From positions 19,081,971 to 19,145,970 of the forward strand of contig NC_003070.9 of the NCBI RefSeq assembly GCF_000001735.4: a DNA stretch of 64,000 bases. The letters are read 5' to 3'. The translations under genes were made by a program, and so were the position numbers. The notes below the pieces were generated by a model that ran no database searches, was not told the DNA's origin, and was given only the letters and a program-made list of their open reading frames with translations. The number at the start of each line of letters is the position of its first letter. Position 1 is the stretch's first letter. This document shows positions 24,819 through 35,675 of the stretch, one piece after another. This DNA comes from Arabidopsis thaliana (taxonomy: Eukaryota > Streptophyta > Magnoliopsida > Brassicales > Brassicaceae).

Positions 24819-26563
24819 ATGGATCCTGGCGACCCAACTTCAATAATCTTTTCAAAGATCAGAACTTTCGAACTTGAGAACGCTTCCAGAGTCATTGACT
24901 ATTTTCTCTTGCAAGACATGGAACAAAGAGATTTGATTCGAATTGCTTTTGGTCCTGACTCTCTCATACAGACTTTCTGTCAGAAAGCTAAAGTCGATTT
25001 AGGTTTTTCCTCGAACGGTTTCTCGAGACCCATCAATATCCATGGCCAGTCATTGTCCTCGTCTTCTCCCAGAAATGGGTTCTTAGAGTTCTCGAGAAAC
25101 CCTAGTAACCCTTTGTCTTCTTCGTTAACTTTGAACACACTCAGAGATAATAAGCCTAACTTCAATTCTAGTCCTTTTCGTGAAAGTTCATCACTTTTTG
25201 CCTCTTCTTCCGGCGATGAGCAGCAGCAACAACAATTCAGTAACAACTTTCTGTTCACAAACGACGAGGACCCATTTGCCAATTCTCACAAGAGGAGTTT
25301 CTCTGCTAACGATGCTTGTTTTGAGTCAGAGGAACCATGGTTTGGAGGAGGAAATGGTTGTCATCAATTTCCACAAGGCGGTTTAGTTGATGGTTTTGGT
25401 TCCTCTGGTGTCTTTGGATCGCCGAGTGAGATGGATTACATGCTTGAGGGGATGATGAGGATGAAGTTAGCTCAGCAAAAGAGCATGGTTGCTGCTCAGT
25501 TTATGGCGGCTTGTGGCTCTCCAATGTTGCATAGGTAAGTTTGGGATTTTTTGTTTTCTTTCTCTGTGTATGTTCTGTTAGGAAAGACTTAAACTTTACA
25601 CAACAAGAGTAGTAGCATTTTAGCTTGAGGCAAGTTTTTTTAGATGGTTTTGGTTTGTTCTCTTGGTTTTGTTGTATCAAGAAGTTTTGAGCTCTGAGGC
25701 TTGGTTTTCCTCATGGTGATTGTTTCTTTGCAGACACGGATCAGGACATTTTGGAGAAGAATGTGGTAACTATTTTAGTCAAGGAAGGCATGAAAGAGAG
25801 GATTCAGTCTCTAAACAGATTTACTTGACATTTCCATCTGAAAGCTCCTTCACTGATGAAGACGTCTCAACCTATTTCAGGTAAATCATGTGTTGTGATA
25901 TAATCGGGTTATAGATGTAAGGAAGGACTCTGTTTGGTGTACATTTGGATTAGGGAGTCATGTTTCTTTGTTTTGACTGTCATGTTTTTTTTTAATGTGT
26001 AGAGATTTTGGACTTGTGGATGATGTGAGGATTCCATATCAGCAGCAAAGGATGTATGGGTTTGTAACTTTTGCTAAGGCTGAAACTGTGAGAACCATAT
26101 TAGCTCGTGGAAACCCTCATTTCATATGTGACTCACGTGTGCTCGTTAAACCATACAAGGAGAAAGGAAAAATCCTTCAAAAGTAATGCTTGGTCCTTGT
26201 TACTATTTATCATGTTTTTTTCTTTCTCTTGGGCGTTTTCTTATTATAGTTTGGTGAAACAATAGCAGGAGGCAGCAGCAACAACTACACGAGTTGTTGG
26301 AGAGAGGGAACTATTCACCTTCTTCAAGTCCGTCTGGAAAGGACTCGAGGGAACTATATGAATGTCGCTTAGGTTGGTTTCAATTTGTTAAAGAGACTTT
26401 AGAAAAACAATTTCTTGTTTCCTTCTTACTGAGATAGTAACTCTTCATTCTATATTCGTTACCAGGACCAAGGATGTTTTCAAAGAAGACACAGGAGATG
26501 TTGCGAAGAAAAACCGAGCAAGCTGATTTACAACATGCCATAGAAGTAGAACTCCAAAGATGA
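24819..26563 (+). CDS. RRM-containing RNA-binding protein (relative of CCCH/RRM proteins)
   Basis: Exons 24819-25534, 25734-25880, 26003-26182, 26269-26372 and 26466-26563 join in phase. The start codon is the ATG opening [10 protein letters not shown], the conserved N terminus of the plant CCCH-plus-RRM family (C3H18/C3H46 type, recalled). An alpha-helical N-terminal module covers about residues 1-70, followed by a Ser/Asn-rich linker with a QQQQQ run. The RRM straddles exons 2 and 3 ([11 protein letters not shown], then RMYGFVTF as RNP1). The CCCH finger usual in this family is not visible between them. The frame stops at TGA 26561-26563, where the paralogue continues. Further exons in the same phase follow (see next entry). 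I match it to At1g51520. Confidence 0.85.
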
Positions 26564-27123
26564 AGGTTCTTGAATCTGCAACTACCTGACATGGAGAATA
26601 AATATATTCACCATCACCACCAGCGTAGTCCTTCTATTGGTTCTCCCTCTCATTTCCCACCTCGATTCAATCATAGTCTTCTCTTTCAATCAGGAAACAA
26701 CAACGAAGAAATCATGGAAGGTTGTTGTTGTTGTGCTCTCTACGTTTTAAGCTTTCTTTTTCTCGGTCTTTATTCATTCTTCTCCTCTTTTGTTATCCTT
26801 TGGTCAGGCGACAGTGATAGAAGTGAGAAAGATCTTCAACAAGTAGCAACCAGCAACGAAGAACGTGGTTACAATAACGGTTTCTACAAAGGGTAAATGA
26901 AGTGATAAGAATCAAGGCTTTTTTAAGTCTTCTTGTTACTGAAATATGATACTTTAGTTCTTACAGACAGTTAACTAATTATTTCTCTAGGCAAGAGACG
27001 AGTCTGGAGAATACTCTCCCTGATAGCTTGTTTGGTTCTCCAAAAAAATCTGGCGAAACCTACCAAACCGAGTCTGATACCGAGCATAATAATAAGGAAG
27101 CCTCATCAAATCAGTTAGCGTAG
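26564..27123 (+). other. Open C-terminal tail behind the TGA of the RRM gene
   Basis: Directly after TGA 26561-26563 the same frame stays open (LQLPDMENK, SPSIGSPSHFPP, NEEIMEG). It can then be spliced with good signals into a piece starting at about 26809 (GDSDRSEKDLQQ) and one starting at about 26992 (QETSLENTLPDS, SGETYQTESDTE), ending at TAG 27121-27123. The same tail occurs in the downstream paralogue and, from memory, in related proteins. It is either a recently lost C terminus or one reached by readthrough. Confidence 0.6.
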
Positions 27124-27883
27124 CAATGGGTATGTTTAAAATCCCTAGTCATTTTACCTCCTAATAGTCATCAAGAACATTTACTCAAGATTTTTCAGCC
27201 TCCATATAGGCAGAAAGAAGCATGTGTATGAATGAAAAGGTAAACAATTTCCGCCATGGATCAACCTGAAACTCCTAAAACCGTCACGTTTTCTAACTCT
27301 CCATTTCGTTTTTTTGTTAATTGCAGAAAGGTGTAGAAGACTGATAAAAGAATGAAGTAGAAGAGAAGAATTGTCTATATATAGTAAAAGCTAAGAGGTC
27401 ACATGGAACACAAGAGAGAAGGTTAAAGAGAACAGTTTTAGGATTATAATATCATCTACAATAATAGGATTTTACCACTAATCTCAGCAACATATGAATA
27501 CAGATCAACACAGTAACTGTAACTCACAAGTAGGTTTCTTTTTGGTAATTTCTTTTTACCTTATCGGATACAACACAGTTACCATGGTTGTATGAAATGC
27601 ATGTGTTTTTTCTTAAAGCTCTCTTGACAGGTTGATACTTTTAAGTTAAAGGTGCACATTTTAATTGAACTAAACCGGACTGAAATCATCCAAATGTTGT
27701 GATTCTGTTCGGTTTACTTTTGATCGGACCCGGTTAAGCATGGTTAGATTTGTATCAATCTGATTAAACCAGAATCTGTTGTATATTTAAGAGAACTCAG
27801 AGAAATTTAATGATTAGTTTCTTTCTGGTAATTCGTCTTCTTGATCATCTTCTGTGGTAAACATAAAAAACTTTTCGGCCACC

Positions 27884-30182
27884 ATGCAACCCGGCGACGC
27901 AATTGCGACTATCATTAAAAGGATCCTAACTTTGGAACCAGAGCACGCTTTGAAAATCATTGGCTATATTCTGTTTCAGGACTTTGGACACACTGAATTG
28001 ATTCGACTTGCTTTTTGCCCTGCATTGCATTACAAGGTCACTGTGAAAAAGCTAAATCCGCTTTGGGTCTTTCGAGACCCTTCAATCTCCATCACCATTC
28101 ATTGTCTTAGTCTTCCCCAAGAAATGAGTTCTTGGACTTCTCCAGAAACCCTTACCCTTTGTATCCTTCGTTAACTGGGAATACATTAGGATATTACCCT
28201 AACTTTCATGACGGTTCGTCGCAACAACAACAATGGAGTAACCATTTTCCAATTCCCAGATTTTGGGTACCCGATTATCAGTTTCCACCAGGCGGTTTAG
28301 CTCTTCCTCCTAGTGTTTTTGGTCCTCCCAGTGAGAGAATATCTCCAAATCAGCAACAAAGAATGATTGCTACTCATGGCTCTCCAGTGTCGAACATGTA
28401 AGATTATAATTTATGTTTGCTTGATGCTTTCTCTTGATATATGTTTGGTTACTAGTAAAGAAACGCAAAGACTTTACAGAACAAGTGTAGTAGCATTGTA
28501 GCTTGAGGCAAGTTTGTTTAACTTGGTGTTTGTTTATTCTGTTGTTTCTGTATCAAGAAGAAGTTTTGAACTCTGGGGATTGGTTTTGCTTATGGTGATT
28601 CTTCTTTTAGACAAGGATCAGGACAATTTGGAATAGAAGGTGGTTTTGGGTCGCCGAGTGAGCAACAACGAATGATTGCTCCTCAGTTCATGGGGGATTT
28701 TGGCTCTCGAATGTCGAACATGTAAGATTGGGATTTTTGTTTGATTTCTCTTGATATATGTTTGGCTACTAGTAAAGAAAGGCAGAGACTTTACGCAACA
28801 AATGTAGAGTAGCATTGTAGCTTGAGGCCAATTTGTTTAACTTGGTGTTTGTTTGTTCTGGTGTTTCTGTATAAAGAAGAAGTTTTGAGCTCTGGGGCTT
28901 GGTTTTGCTTATGGTGATTCTTCTTTTACACAAGGATCTGGACAATTCGGAGTACAAGGAAGGCAGGAAAGAAGATATCCACCAGCCTCTCATTAGATTT
29001 TCTTGACATTTCCACCTGAAAGCTCCTTCACTGATCAACACGTCTCAACTTATTTCGGGTAAAACATTTATGCATATGTGTTATTTATGTGAGGAAGGCT
29101 CTGTTGTTTGTTTTGACAGTCATGTTTTTTGTTAATGTATAGCAATTTTGGACCTGTGCTAAGCGTAAGGATTCCAAATCAGAAGGAACAGGTGTATGGG
29201 TTTGTCTCTTTCGCTAATGCTGAAACCGTGACAACCATATTGGATCAAGAAAATCCTCATCTCATCGGTGAATCACCTGTGAACGTTAGACCATAACAGA
29301 AGAAAGAAACAATCCCTCCAAAGTAATGCTAGATCCCTCTTTTGACTTTTTCTCAGTTTTTTTTTGCCTTGCGTCTCTTGGGTCTGGTTTCTAATTAGAG
29401 TTTGGTTAAACAATAGCAGGTGACAGCGGCAGCAACTACAGCAGGTGTTGGTTGGAGAGAACCTTTTTCTGTCGGGAATGGACCCAAAGGAGCGATGTCG
29501 CGTTGGTTAGTTTCAATTTATTAAAAGAGACTTGAGAAAACCGAGTGGTTGTTCCTTTCTTACTGACATAGTAACTCCCTCATTCTCTTTTCGTTACCAG
29601 GACCAAGGAGGTTTCGAAACGAGACACATGAGATGCTGCAAAGAAACACCGAGCAAGCTGATCCACAACAAGCCATAGAAGTAGAAGACCAAATAAGAAG
29701 GTTATCGAATCTGCAATTGCCTGGCATGGAGAATAAATCTATTCACCATCATCAGCCTAGTCCTTCTATTGGTTCTCACGCTCATTTCCCATCTCAAGTC
29801 AGGGAAGGTTGTTATTGTGCTCTCTACATTCAAGCTTTGTTTTTCTTGGTGTTTATTCATTCTTTTCTTCTCTTGTTTTCCTTTGGTCAGGCGGTAGTGG
29901 TACAGGTGAGAAAGATCTTGAACAAGTAGAAACCAGCAACGAAGAACATCAAGGGTAAAATGAGTGATAAGAATCAAAGCTTTTTAAATTCTTCTTGTTA
30001 CTGAAATATGCCACTTTAGTTCTAACAAATAGTTTATTTATCATTTCTCTAGGCAAGAGAAGAGTCTGGAGAATACTCTTCCTGATAGTTCGTTTGGTTC
30101 CACAAAAGAATCCGGCGAAACCCGTCAAACCGAGTCTGATATAGAGGAGACTAAGAAGGCCTCACTAGATCAATCAGCCTAG
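27884..30182 (+). pseudogene. Decayed tandem copy of the RRM gene
   Basis: This is a second copy of the upstream gene, starting MQPGDAIATI (compare [10 protein letters not shown]). Signs of decay: a frameshift near 28040 after AFCPAL; an in-frame TAG at 28108-28110 in the shifted frame; an internal 324-bp tandem duplication that repeats the end of exon 1, the first intron and the start of exon 2 (28390 and 28714); and TAA 29294-29296 at the end of the RRM-coding part. RRM phrases (VYGFVSFANAETV), the exon 5 homologue (QADPQQAIEVEDQIRRL) and the tail exons to TAG 30180-30182 remain readable. It may still be annotated as a gene (I recall At1g51530), but no long product can be read through it. 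Confidence 0.85.
28390..28960. repeat. 324-bp internal tandem duplication in the RRM pseudogene
   Basis: TCGAACATGTAAGATT occurs at 28390 and 28714. The following intron-like sequence (ATATATGTTTGG, TAGCTTGAGGC, TTATGGTGATTCTTC) and the exon start (CAAGGATC, GGACAATT) are repeated at the same offset. The duplicated unit is therefore exon end plus intron plus exon start, giving an extra candidate exon at about 28612-28722. Confidence 0.85.
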
Positions 30183-31212
30183 TATGGGTATGTTCAAAAT
30201 ATCTCTAGATCAGACTTTTTTTTTTTTATCTCATAAGTCATAATAGTCATCAACAACATTAACCCAAAAAATTTCAGGCTCACTATAGACAGATAGAAAC
30301 AAGTGTATAAATGTATAAATGAAAAGTAAGCAATTTCGAACATGAAAACAACCTGAAACTCCTGTCAAAAATAGTTACTTTCTTTTCTAACTCCATTTCG
30401 TTTTTTTGTTTTGTTTCATCTTTGATATGCAGAAAAGAAGGAAGTAGAAGAAAAGTGTCTATACATAGAAAAAGCAAAGAGGTTGTACATAACATGGAAC
30501 ACAAAGAGAAGGTTAAAGAGAACAGTTTCAGGATATTATGTCATCTACAAAATAGGATTTTACAACATATGAATACTCAGATCAACACAGTAATTGAAAC
30601 TCATAAGTAGGTTTCCTTGTGGTAAATTCTTTTTACCTTATCGGATCCAAGTCCTGTTTGTTTGGACAAAGTCTGCATCTGTTACTTACCATGACTGTAT
30701 AAAATGCATTTGCTTTTTTCGTTGGTGCTCAAAAATTGTGTGAAAGGTTTCACCTTTAAGTAAATGTGCACTTATTCAACGCATTGATTTGAAGTGTGAC
30801 TAGCCTAAATTTAATAAAGTATAGTATTTACACTGAAGAAACAGAACTAAAACAGAGCTGAATAGAGAAAACTATTAGAGTCCAACTGAACCAAGTTATG
30901 GAATAAACCGGACCGAATCACCCAAATGCTATTCTCTTCGGTTTACTTTTAATTTGACCGGTTAAGACATGGTTAGATTACTCAATTGGGGTTAAACGTG
31001 TTTAATTATGATACCTTTAACTATTAATTTCTTTCGAGTAACCATATAAAGAAGTTGTTCCATTCCAGCGCCATTATCTTTCTCTGTATCTGCAACATAG
31101 TTTTGTGATTTGACATTTGTTAAGAAAAGACACAAAACTTGTCCAATTTATCTTCTAGATCTCGAAATAAATACAAAAAGCTTTCCTTTTTGCTTTCATC
31201 TTCTGCTACTTG
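30183..31212. other. Intergenic region before the plant-mobile-domain gene
   Basis: The first part is the 3' flank of the RRM pseudogene, homologous to 27124-27600. The second part (about 30640-31050) is a copy of the DNA upstream of the pseudogene. A leader of unknown length precedes the ATG at 31213. No gene is seen. Confidence 0.6.
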
Positions 31213-33303
31213 ATGATGGATTCAAGTAAAGAGAGTAGCTTGATTGAAACCCATTTTCTAAAACCCTATGTAACCTCCATTGATGGTGCTGTAGCAGAGC
31301 TTCCTCGTCACCGTCTCTCTGTTTCTTCATCAGACCTAAATGAGTCGTTTTCTAGGATTTCTTTCAATGGGTTTTGGTCTGCACAACCCAATTTCAAATC
31401 ATGGGCTAAAAAAATGGAAGCTTTGCACGAACCCATTTGGAGAAAAGCTGGGATTTTTGAGGCAATAAAGGCATCGATGTACAAAATCCGTAAAAATCAG
31501 TCTTTGCTTCTAGCTCTTGTTGAGAAATGGTGTCCTGAAACCAAATCTTTCCTCTTCCCTTGGGGTGAAGCAACGATAACGCTTGAGGATGTGCTTGTGC
31601 TTTTAGGGTTTTCTGTTCAGGGTTCTCCTGTTTTTGCCCCTTTAGAAAGCTCAGAGATGAGAGATTCCGTAGAGAAACTGGAGAAAGCTAGATTGGAGAA
31701 TAGAGGCCAGGATGGGCTAGTGAGACAAAACTTATGGGTTTCGAGCTTCTTGGGTAGAGGTGATCAAATGGAGCATGAAGCTTTTCTTGCATTTTGGCTT
31801 TCGCAGTTCGTTTTTCCGGATATGTGTCGTCGTTCTATTTCGACAAAAGTTCTCCCTATGGCTGTTCGTTTAGCTAGAGGCGAAAGGATTGCTTTTGCTC
31901 CTGCTGTTCTAGCTAGACTATACAGAGATTTGGGTCAAATTCAAGCGTCTGCTAGAGAAAAGTCCACTCCAAATGTCACTCTGAAATCACTGTTTAAGTT
32001 AGTCCAACTCTGGGCATGGGAGAGATTCAAGAGTACCAGTCCAAAAGCTAGAGTGATACCAAAAGGTGAACCTAGGATATCTCGGTGGCACTCACAAACA
32101 TCTAAGAATGTGAGATTGAATCTTGTTGATTTTGATTGGCGTCCTTACACTAAACCTTTACAGATTTGGAACCCTCCTCGGTTTTACCCTGAAGAAGCTA
32201 TGTGGATGACTGTTGATGACAATCTTGATGATGGATTCGTTTCCTTTGCTCGATGTATGAGAGTTTCTCAGCTTGTTGGGGTTGGTATTGTGGAGGATTA
32301 CTATCCAAACCGAGTGGCAATGCAGTTCGGGCTGGCTCAAGATCTTCCTGGTTTGGTTACTGATCATAGCAGCTTCACAGAAAAAGAAGCATGGGATGGT
32401 TACAATAAGTCTCTTGATGGTTTAATGCTTTACATACCTTCTCGTGTCGCTACGACTTCTGTTACTGAAAGATATCGTGACTGGTGGTTGAAATCTATTT
32501 CAAAGTTTTTTCTGGATTCTTCAGAATCAACTGAAACGTTTGATGCAAGTAACACAATTGATCATTATGATAATAATGATGAGGATGATGAGCTACTGCC
32601 TTTGGGTCAAGTGCTTCAGAATTTTGGAGAGAGCTTTCTTAAGAAACTCGAAAGATGTAGGGCGCGTAGGCTAGCTAAAAATCATCGATTCAAGATAAAT
32701 AAAGACAAGATTGGTGATGGTGGTGCATCAGCTTCAACAGAATTACCACTTAGTCAGTTGTTTAAAAAGGAGGTGATGAAGAGAACAAGTGAGCATTTGA
32801 AAAACAAGGGACGGAAGCGAGCTCGTGAGGATGATGTAAGTTCTATGGATCACAAAGATGATGACGTTACCATCGCTCAGATGATCAAATCTAGAAGGAA
32901 TGATGAATGTGGAAGCAAAGGAAAGAAGAGTAGTATGGTTCAAAGACCATCTAACGAAAACAACTCTTCAGATCCTCTTGTTGATTCTAATGGAGGTATA
33001 ATTGACATTTCTGTGTCACCATCAGAGACAAGGCAAACGTGTGATGATGAGCTTCATGTAGATAGAAGCAAGAAAGAAGAGTTGGTCCATGAAGATGAAG
33101 AAAAGCAAAGAAGCAATGAGAATTTGTGCAGTGAAGCTGAGAAAGAAGAAGATATTGATGAAAGATTGAAACAGAGAAAGCTTGCTATAGAGGAGATAGC
33201 ATTGAAGCTGGAGACACGTGTTATGGAGGTTGAGAAGAGTTTGACAATGATTAGAAAATGGAAAACCAGAGGCAACCAGACCAATCATAGAGTTTCTGCT
33301 TAA
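31213..33303 (+). CDS. Plant mobile domain (aminotransferase-like, MAIN-like) protein, single exon
   Basis: This is an uninterrupted frame of 696 codons from the ATG at 31213 (MMDSSKESS); the upstream TTG in frame is not used. The plant mobile domain (PMD) covers about residues 55-430, with family phrases such as WCPETKSFLFPWGEATITLEDV and LGFSVQGSPV near the start and AFLAFWLSQFVFP in the middle. This domain is shared by MAIN/MAIL nuclear proteins and by transposon-derived genes; despite the old database name there is no sign of aminotransferase chemistry. The C-terminal third is acidic and Lys/Glu-rich with nuclear-localisation-like basic clusters (KNKGRKRARED) and a final coiled coil (about 620-685). 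Its upstream DNA derives from the neighbouring tandem duplication. I match it to At1g51538. A precise function is unknown to me. Confidence 0.9.
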   Translation: MMDSSKESSLIETHFLKPYVTSIDGAVAELPRHRLSVSSSDLNESFSRISFNGFWSAQPNFKSWAKKMEALHEPIWRKAGIFEAIKASMYKIRKNQSLLLALVEKWCPETKSFLFPWGEATITLEDVLVLLGFSVQGSPVFAPLESSEMRDSVEKLEKARLENRGQDGLVRQNLWVSSFLGRGDQMEHEAFLAFWLSQFVFPDMCRRSISTKVLPMAVRLARGERIAFAPAVLARLYRDLGQIQASAREKSTPNVTLKSLFKLVQLWAWERFKSTSPKARVIPKGEPRISRWHSQTSKNVRLNLVDFDWRPYTKPLQIWNPPRFYPEEAMWMTVDDNLDDGFVSFARCMRVSQLVGVGIVEDYYPNRVAMQFGLAQDLPGLVTDHSSFTEKEAWDGYNKSLDGLMLYIPSRVATTSVTERYRDWWLKSISKFFLDSSESTETFDASNTIDHYDNNDEDDELLPLGQVLQNFGESFLKKLERCRARRLAKNHRFKINKDKIGDGGASASTELPLSQLFKKEVMKRTSEHLKNKGRKRAREDDVSSMDHKDDDVTIAQMIKSRRNDECGSKGKKSSMVQRPSNENNSSDPLVDSNGGIIDISVSPSETRQTCDDELHVDRSKKEELVHEDEEKQRSNENLCSEAEKEEDIDERLKQRKLAIEEIALKLETRVMEVEKSLTMIRKWKTRGNQTNHRVSA

Positions 33304-33731
33304 GTATTAACAAATTGTGTCTTAACTATTAATGATCAGAAATTTTTCAAGAGGATCTCTTAAGGAAACAAACACAACAATGTCACAATTAGTAATCTAT
33401 GTGGAGAACTTATCAGACACAAGGCTTATTATGTATTGTTGCGTAGAGAAATGTGTTTGAATCGGTCAATTTTGGTTTATTATATGTGTTGGTTTGGTTT
33501 GGTTTGGGTGGACCACTTAATTTATGGTTTGGTTCGATTTAATTAATTTGGTTTTTATTGGTTTCTCTGACGGTGAAGCAGTATCTCGGAGATCAAGATC
33601 TGACATTGTTATGTGCTTGAATTCTTCATCAAGCTCGTCAGAAAAACACCAAAAGGTTTCAAATTTATCTGAAATTCGTGAAACCCTAAAAAGGGTTATG
33701 TCAAGGTAGAAGAGACAGAACAAAGATAGAT
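33304..33731 (+). promoter_or_regulatory. Short intergenic region with telo-box before kelch gene
   Basis: This contains the 3' flank of the preceding gene and the 5' flank of the next. AAACCCTAA at 33681-33689, about 45 bases before the ATG, is a telo-box, a motif often near transcription starts of plant housekeeping genes. The preceding stretch is rich in TTTGGTTTGG. Confidence 0.55.
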
Positions 33732-35411
33732 ATGGTAAGGAAGCAGAAGTACGGGAAGGTAGTGTTGGTTTCTTGCATCGCGCTTCTAGCAACCGGACTC
33801 ATTGCCGACTTTCTCTGGGCTACTTCTCATCGATTCTCCTCCGCCGCAATCTCCGCCGGATTATCTCTACCTTCTTCACTTACCACCGTAATCGTTCCTG
33901 GCCAGGTGAATTGTGATCTGTTATTGATATAATTAGATCTCAACATCTGAATTTAGCTTCAAAAGATGATTTTTACTTCAATGTTATACCTAGTTTCAAT
34001 TGCTTGAGTGTTAAGTTGCTATATTTTACTGGTTTTAGGAGAAAGATACAAAGAAGAAGAAGGATAGTGTGAAGGAAAGGAAACTGTCTAATACGTTTCA
34101 AGATTTGCCTGCTCCTGAATTGAAATGGGAGAAGATGGCAGCTTCACCTGTACCTCGTCTAGACGGAGCTGCAATTCAGATTAGGGATCTTCTTTATGTA
34201 TTTGCTGGATATGGAACCATTGATCTTGTGCATTCACATGTCGATATCTACAATTTCACTGATAACTCGTGGGGAGGAAGATTCAATATGCCAAAAGATA
34301 TGGCGCATTCTCATTTAGGGATGGTAACGGATGGGCGATACATTTATATTGTTACTGGTCAGTTTGGTCCACAATGCAGAGGTCCTACAGCTAAAACATT
34401 TGTGCTTGATACTGATACAAATACATGGAAGGACTTTGTTCCTTTACCAGTTCCTAGGTATTGGATTATATTATGCTCTGTGTTTCTCTTTCGATGATGG
34501 TCAATGTTGACAAGTTTAACATTCAGGTATGCACCAGCTACTCAGCTTTGGAGAGGAAGACTTCATGTGATGGGTGGAAGCAAAGAGAATCGATTTACAC
34601 CAGGACTTGAACATTGGAGCATCGCAGTGAAAGATGGCAAATCTTTGGAAAATGAGTGGAGAAGTGAAATCCCGATCCCTCGTGGAGGACCTCACAGGTT
34701 ATTATCTTACAATGATCTTTAGACCAACTATTATGGATAAAACATTTGACGAAATAGCATCGTGTTCTGTGTGCCATTGTAGGGCATGTGTAGTAGTTGA
34801 TGACCGACTATTTGTAATTGGTGGTCAAGAAGGTGATTTCATGGCTAAACCTGGATCTCCAATCTTCAAATGCTCACGCCGTATGGAGGTACTGGATTAA
34901 TGTCTTAGCCAAGCAAATTAAGCTATTATTCTGTTAACTAAGTTCTTTAAGTTTGGTTCAGGTGGTATTCAGTGATGTCTACATGTTGGATGAGGAAATG
35001 AAATGGAAAGTTATGCCGCCGATGCCAAAACCGGACTCCCATATCGAATTTGCTTGGAAAGTCGTTAATAACTCCATTGTAATCGTTGGAGGCACAACAG
35101 AGAAACATCCTGAAACCAAAAAGATGGTTCTCGTTGGTGAAATCTTCCAGTTCAACTTAAATACACTGGTAAAATCCTAAAGCCTTCTTACTCAAACCTG
35201 TCCAAGAGACAAAGCTAATGATTTTGCCTTTCCTCTACAGAAATGGTATGTGATTGGGAAATTACCATACCGTGTGAAGACAACGCTGGCTGGGTATTGG
35301 GATGGACAGTTATACTTCACCTCAGGACAAAGAGACAAAGGTCCAGATGATCCCGCCCCGAGGAAGGTCATGGCAGAGATGTGGAGAACCAAATTGATAC
35401 TCAACCCATGA
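33732..35411 (+). CDS. Membrane-anchored kelch-repeat (galactose-oxidase-like) protein
   Basis: Six exons (33732-33905, 34039-34457, 34527-34697, 34783-34888, 34962-35168, 35241-35411) give 415 residues. Residues about 9-29 (KVVLVSCIALLATGLIADF) form one hydrophobic segment after a basic start, as in a type II signal anchor, so the rest is probably lumenal. Residues about 95-400 hold kelch repeats, seen as APxxxxAVVDDRLFVIGGQEG-like units: LDGAAIQIRDLLYVFAGYG, HLGMVTDGRYIYIVTGQ, RACVVVDDRLFVIGGQ and FAWKVVNNSIVIVGG. These build a beta-propeller. There is no copper-site evidence for true galactose oxidase activity. I match it to At1g51540; the function is not known to me. Confidence 0.92.
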
Positions 35412-35675
35412 GGCAAGCAAGTTTGTTTTTCATAGCACAAAATTCTGCATTCTTTGTATCTAATTCAAACAAGTCCTTACATTACATATTTACATCCACT
35501 GTCATGGAATTTTGTATATTGTAAACTGAATCAGAATCTATAAGAAAGTTCCAGTTTCAACACATCTTTTGTGTTCCTCTGTAATCAGAGATTTGATCAT
35601 GTGGGTTCCATTTCTGGTTTCTCGATATGCTTTTAAACAAAATCTGCTAATTTACAAAAGAAGGAACCACCACTA

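Larger units (their letters stand above)
24700..31050. repeat. Tandem segmental duplication, about 3.2-kb unit
   Basis: Unit 1 (about 24.7-27.85 kb) and unit 2 (about 27.85-31.05 kb) are homologous over genes, 3' flanks and the intergenic sequence that follows. For example AGAGAAGGTTAAAGAGAACA occurs at about 27415 and 30505, and a TTCGGTTTACTTTT block occurs at about 27710 and 30940 in matching order. As a result the DNA upstream of the plant-mobile-domain gene (31213) is a copy of the DNA upstream of the pseudogene (27884). Divergence is moderate with many small indels. Confidence 0.8.
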
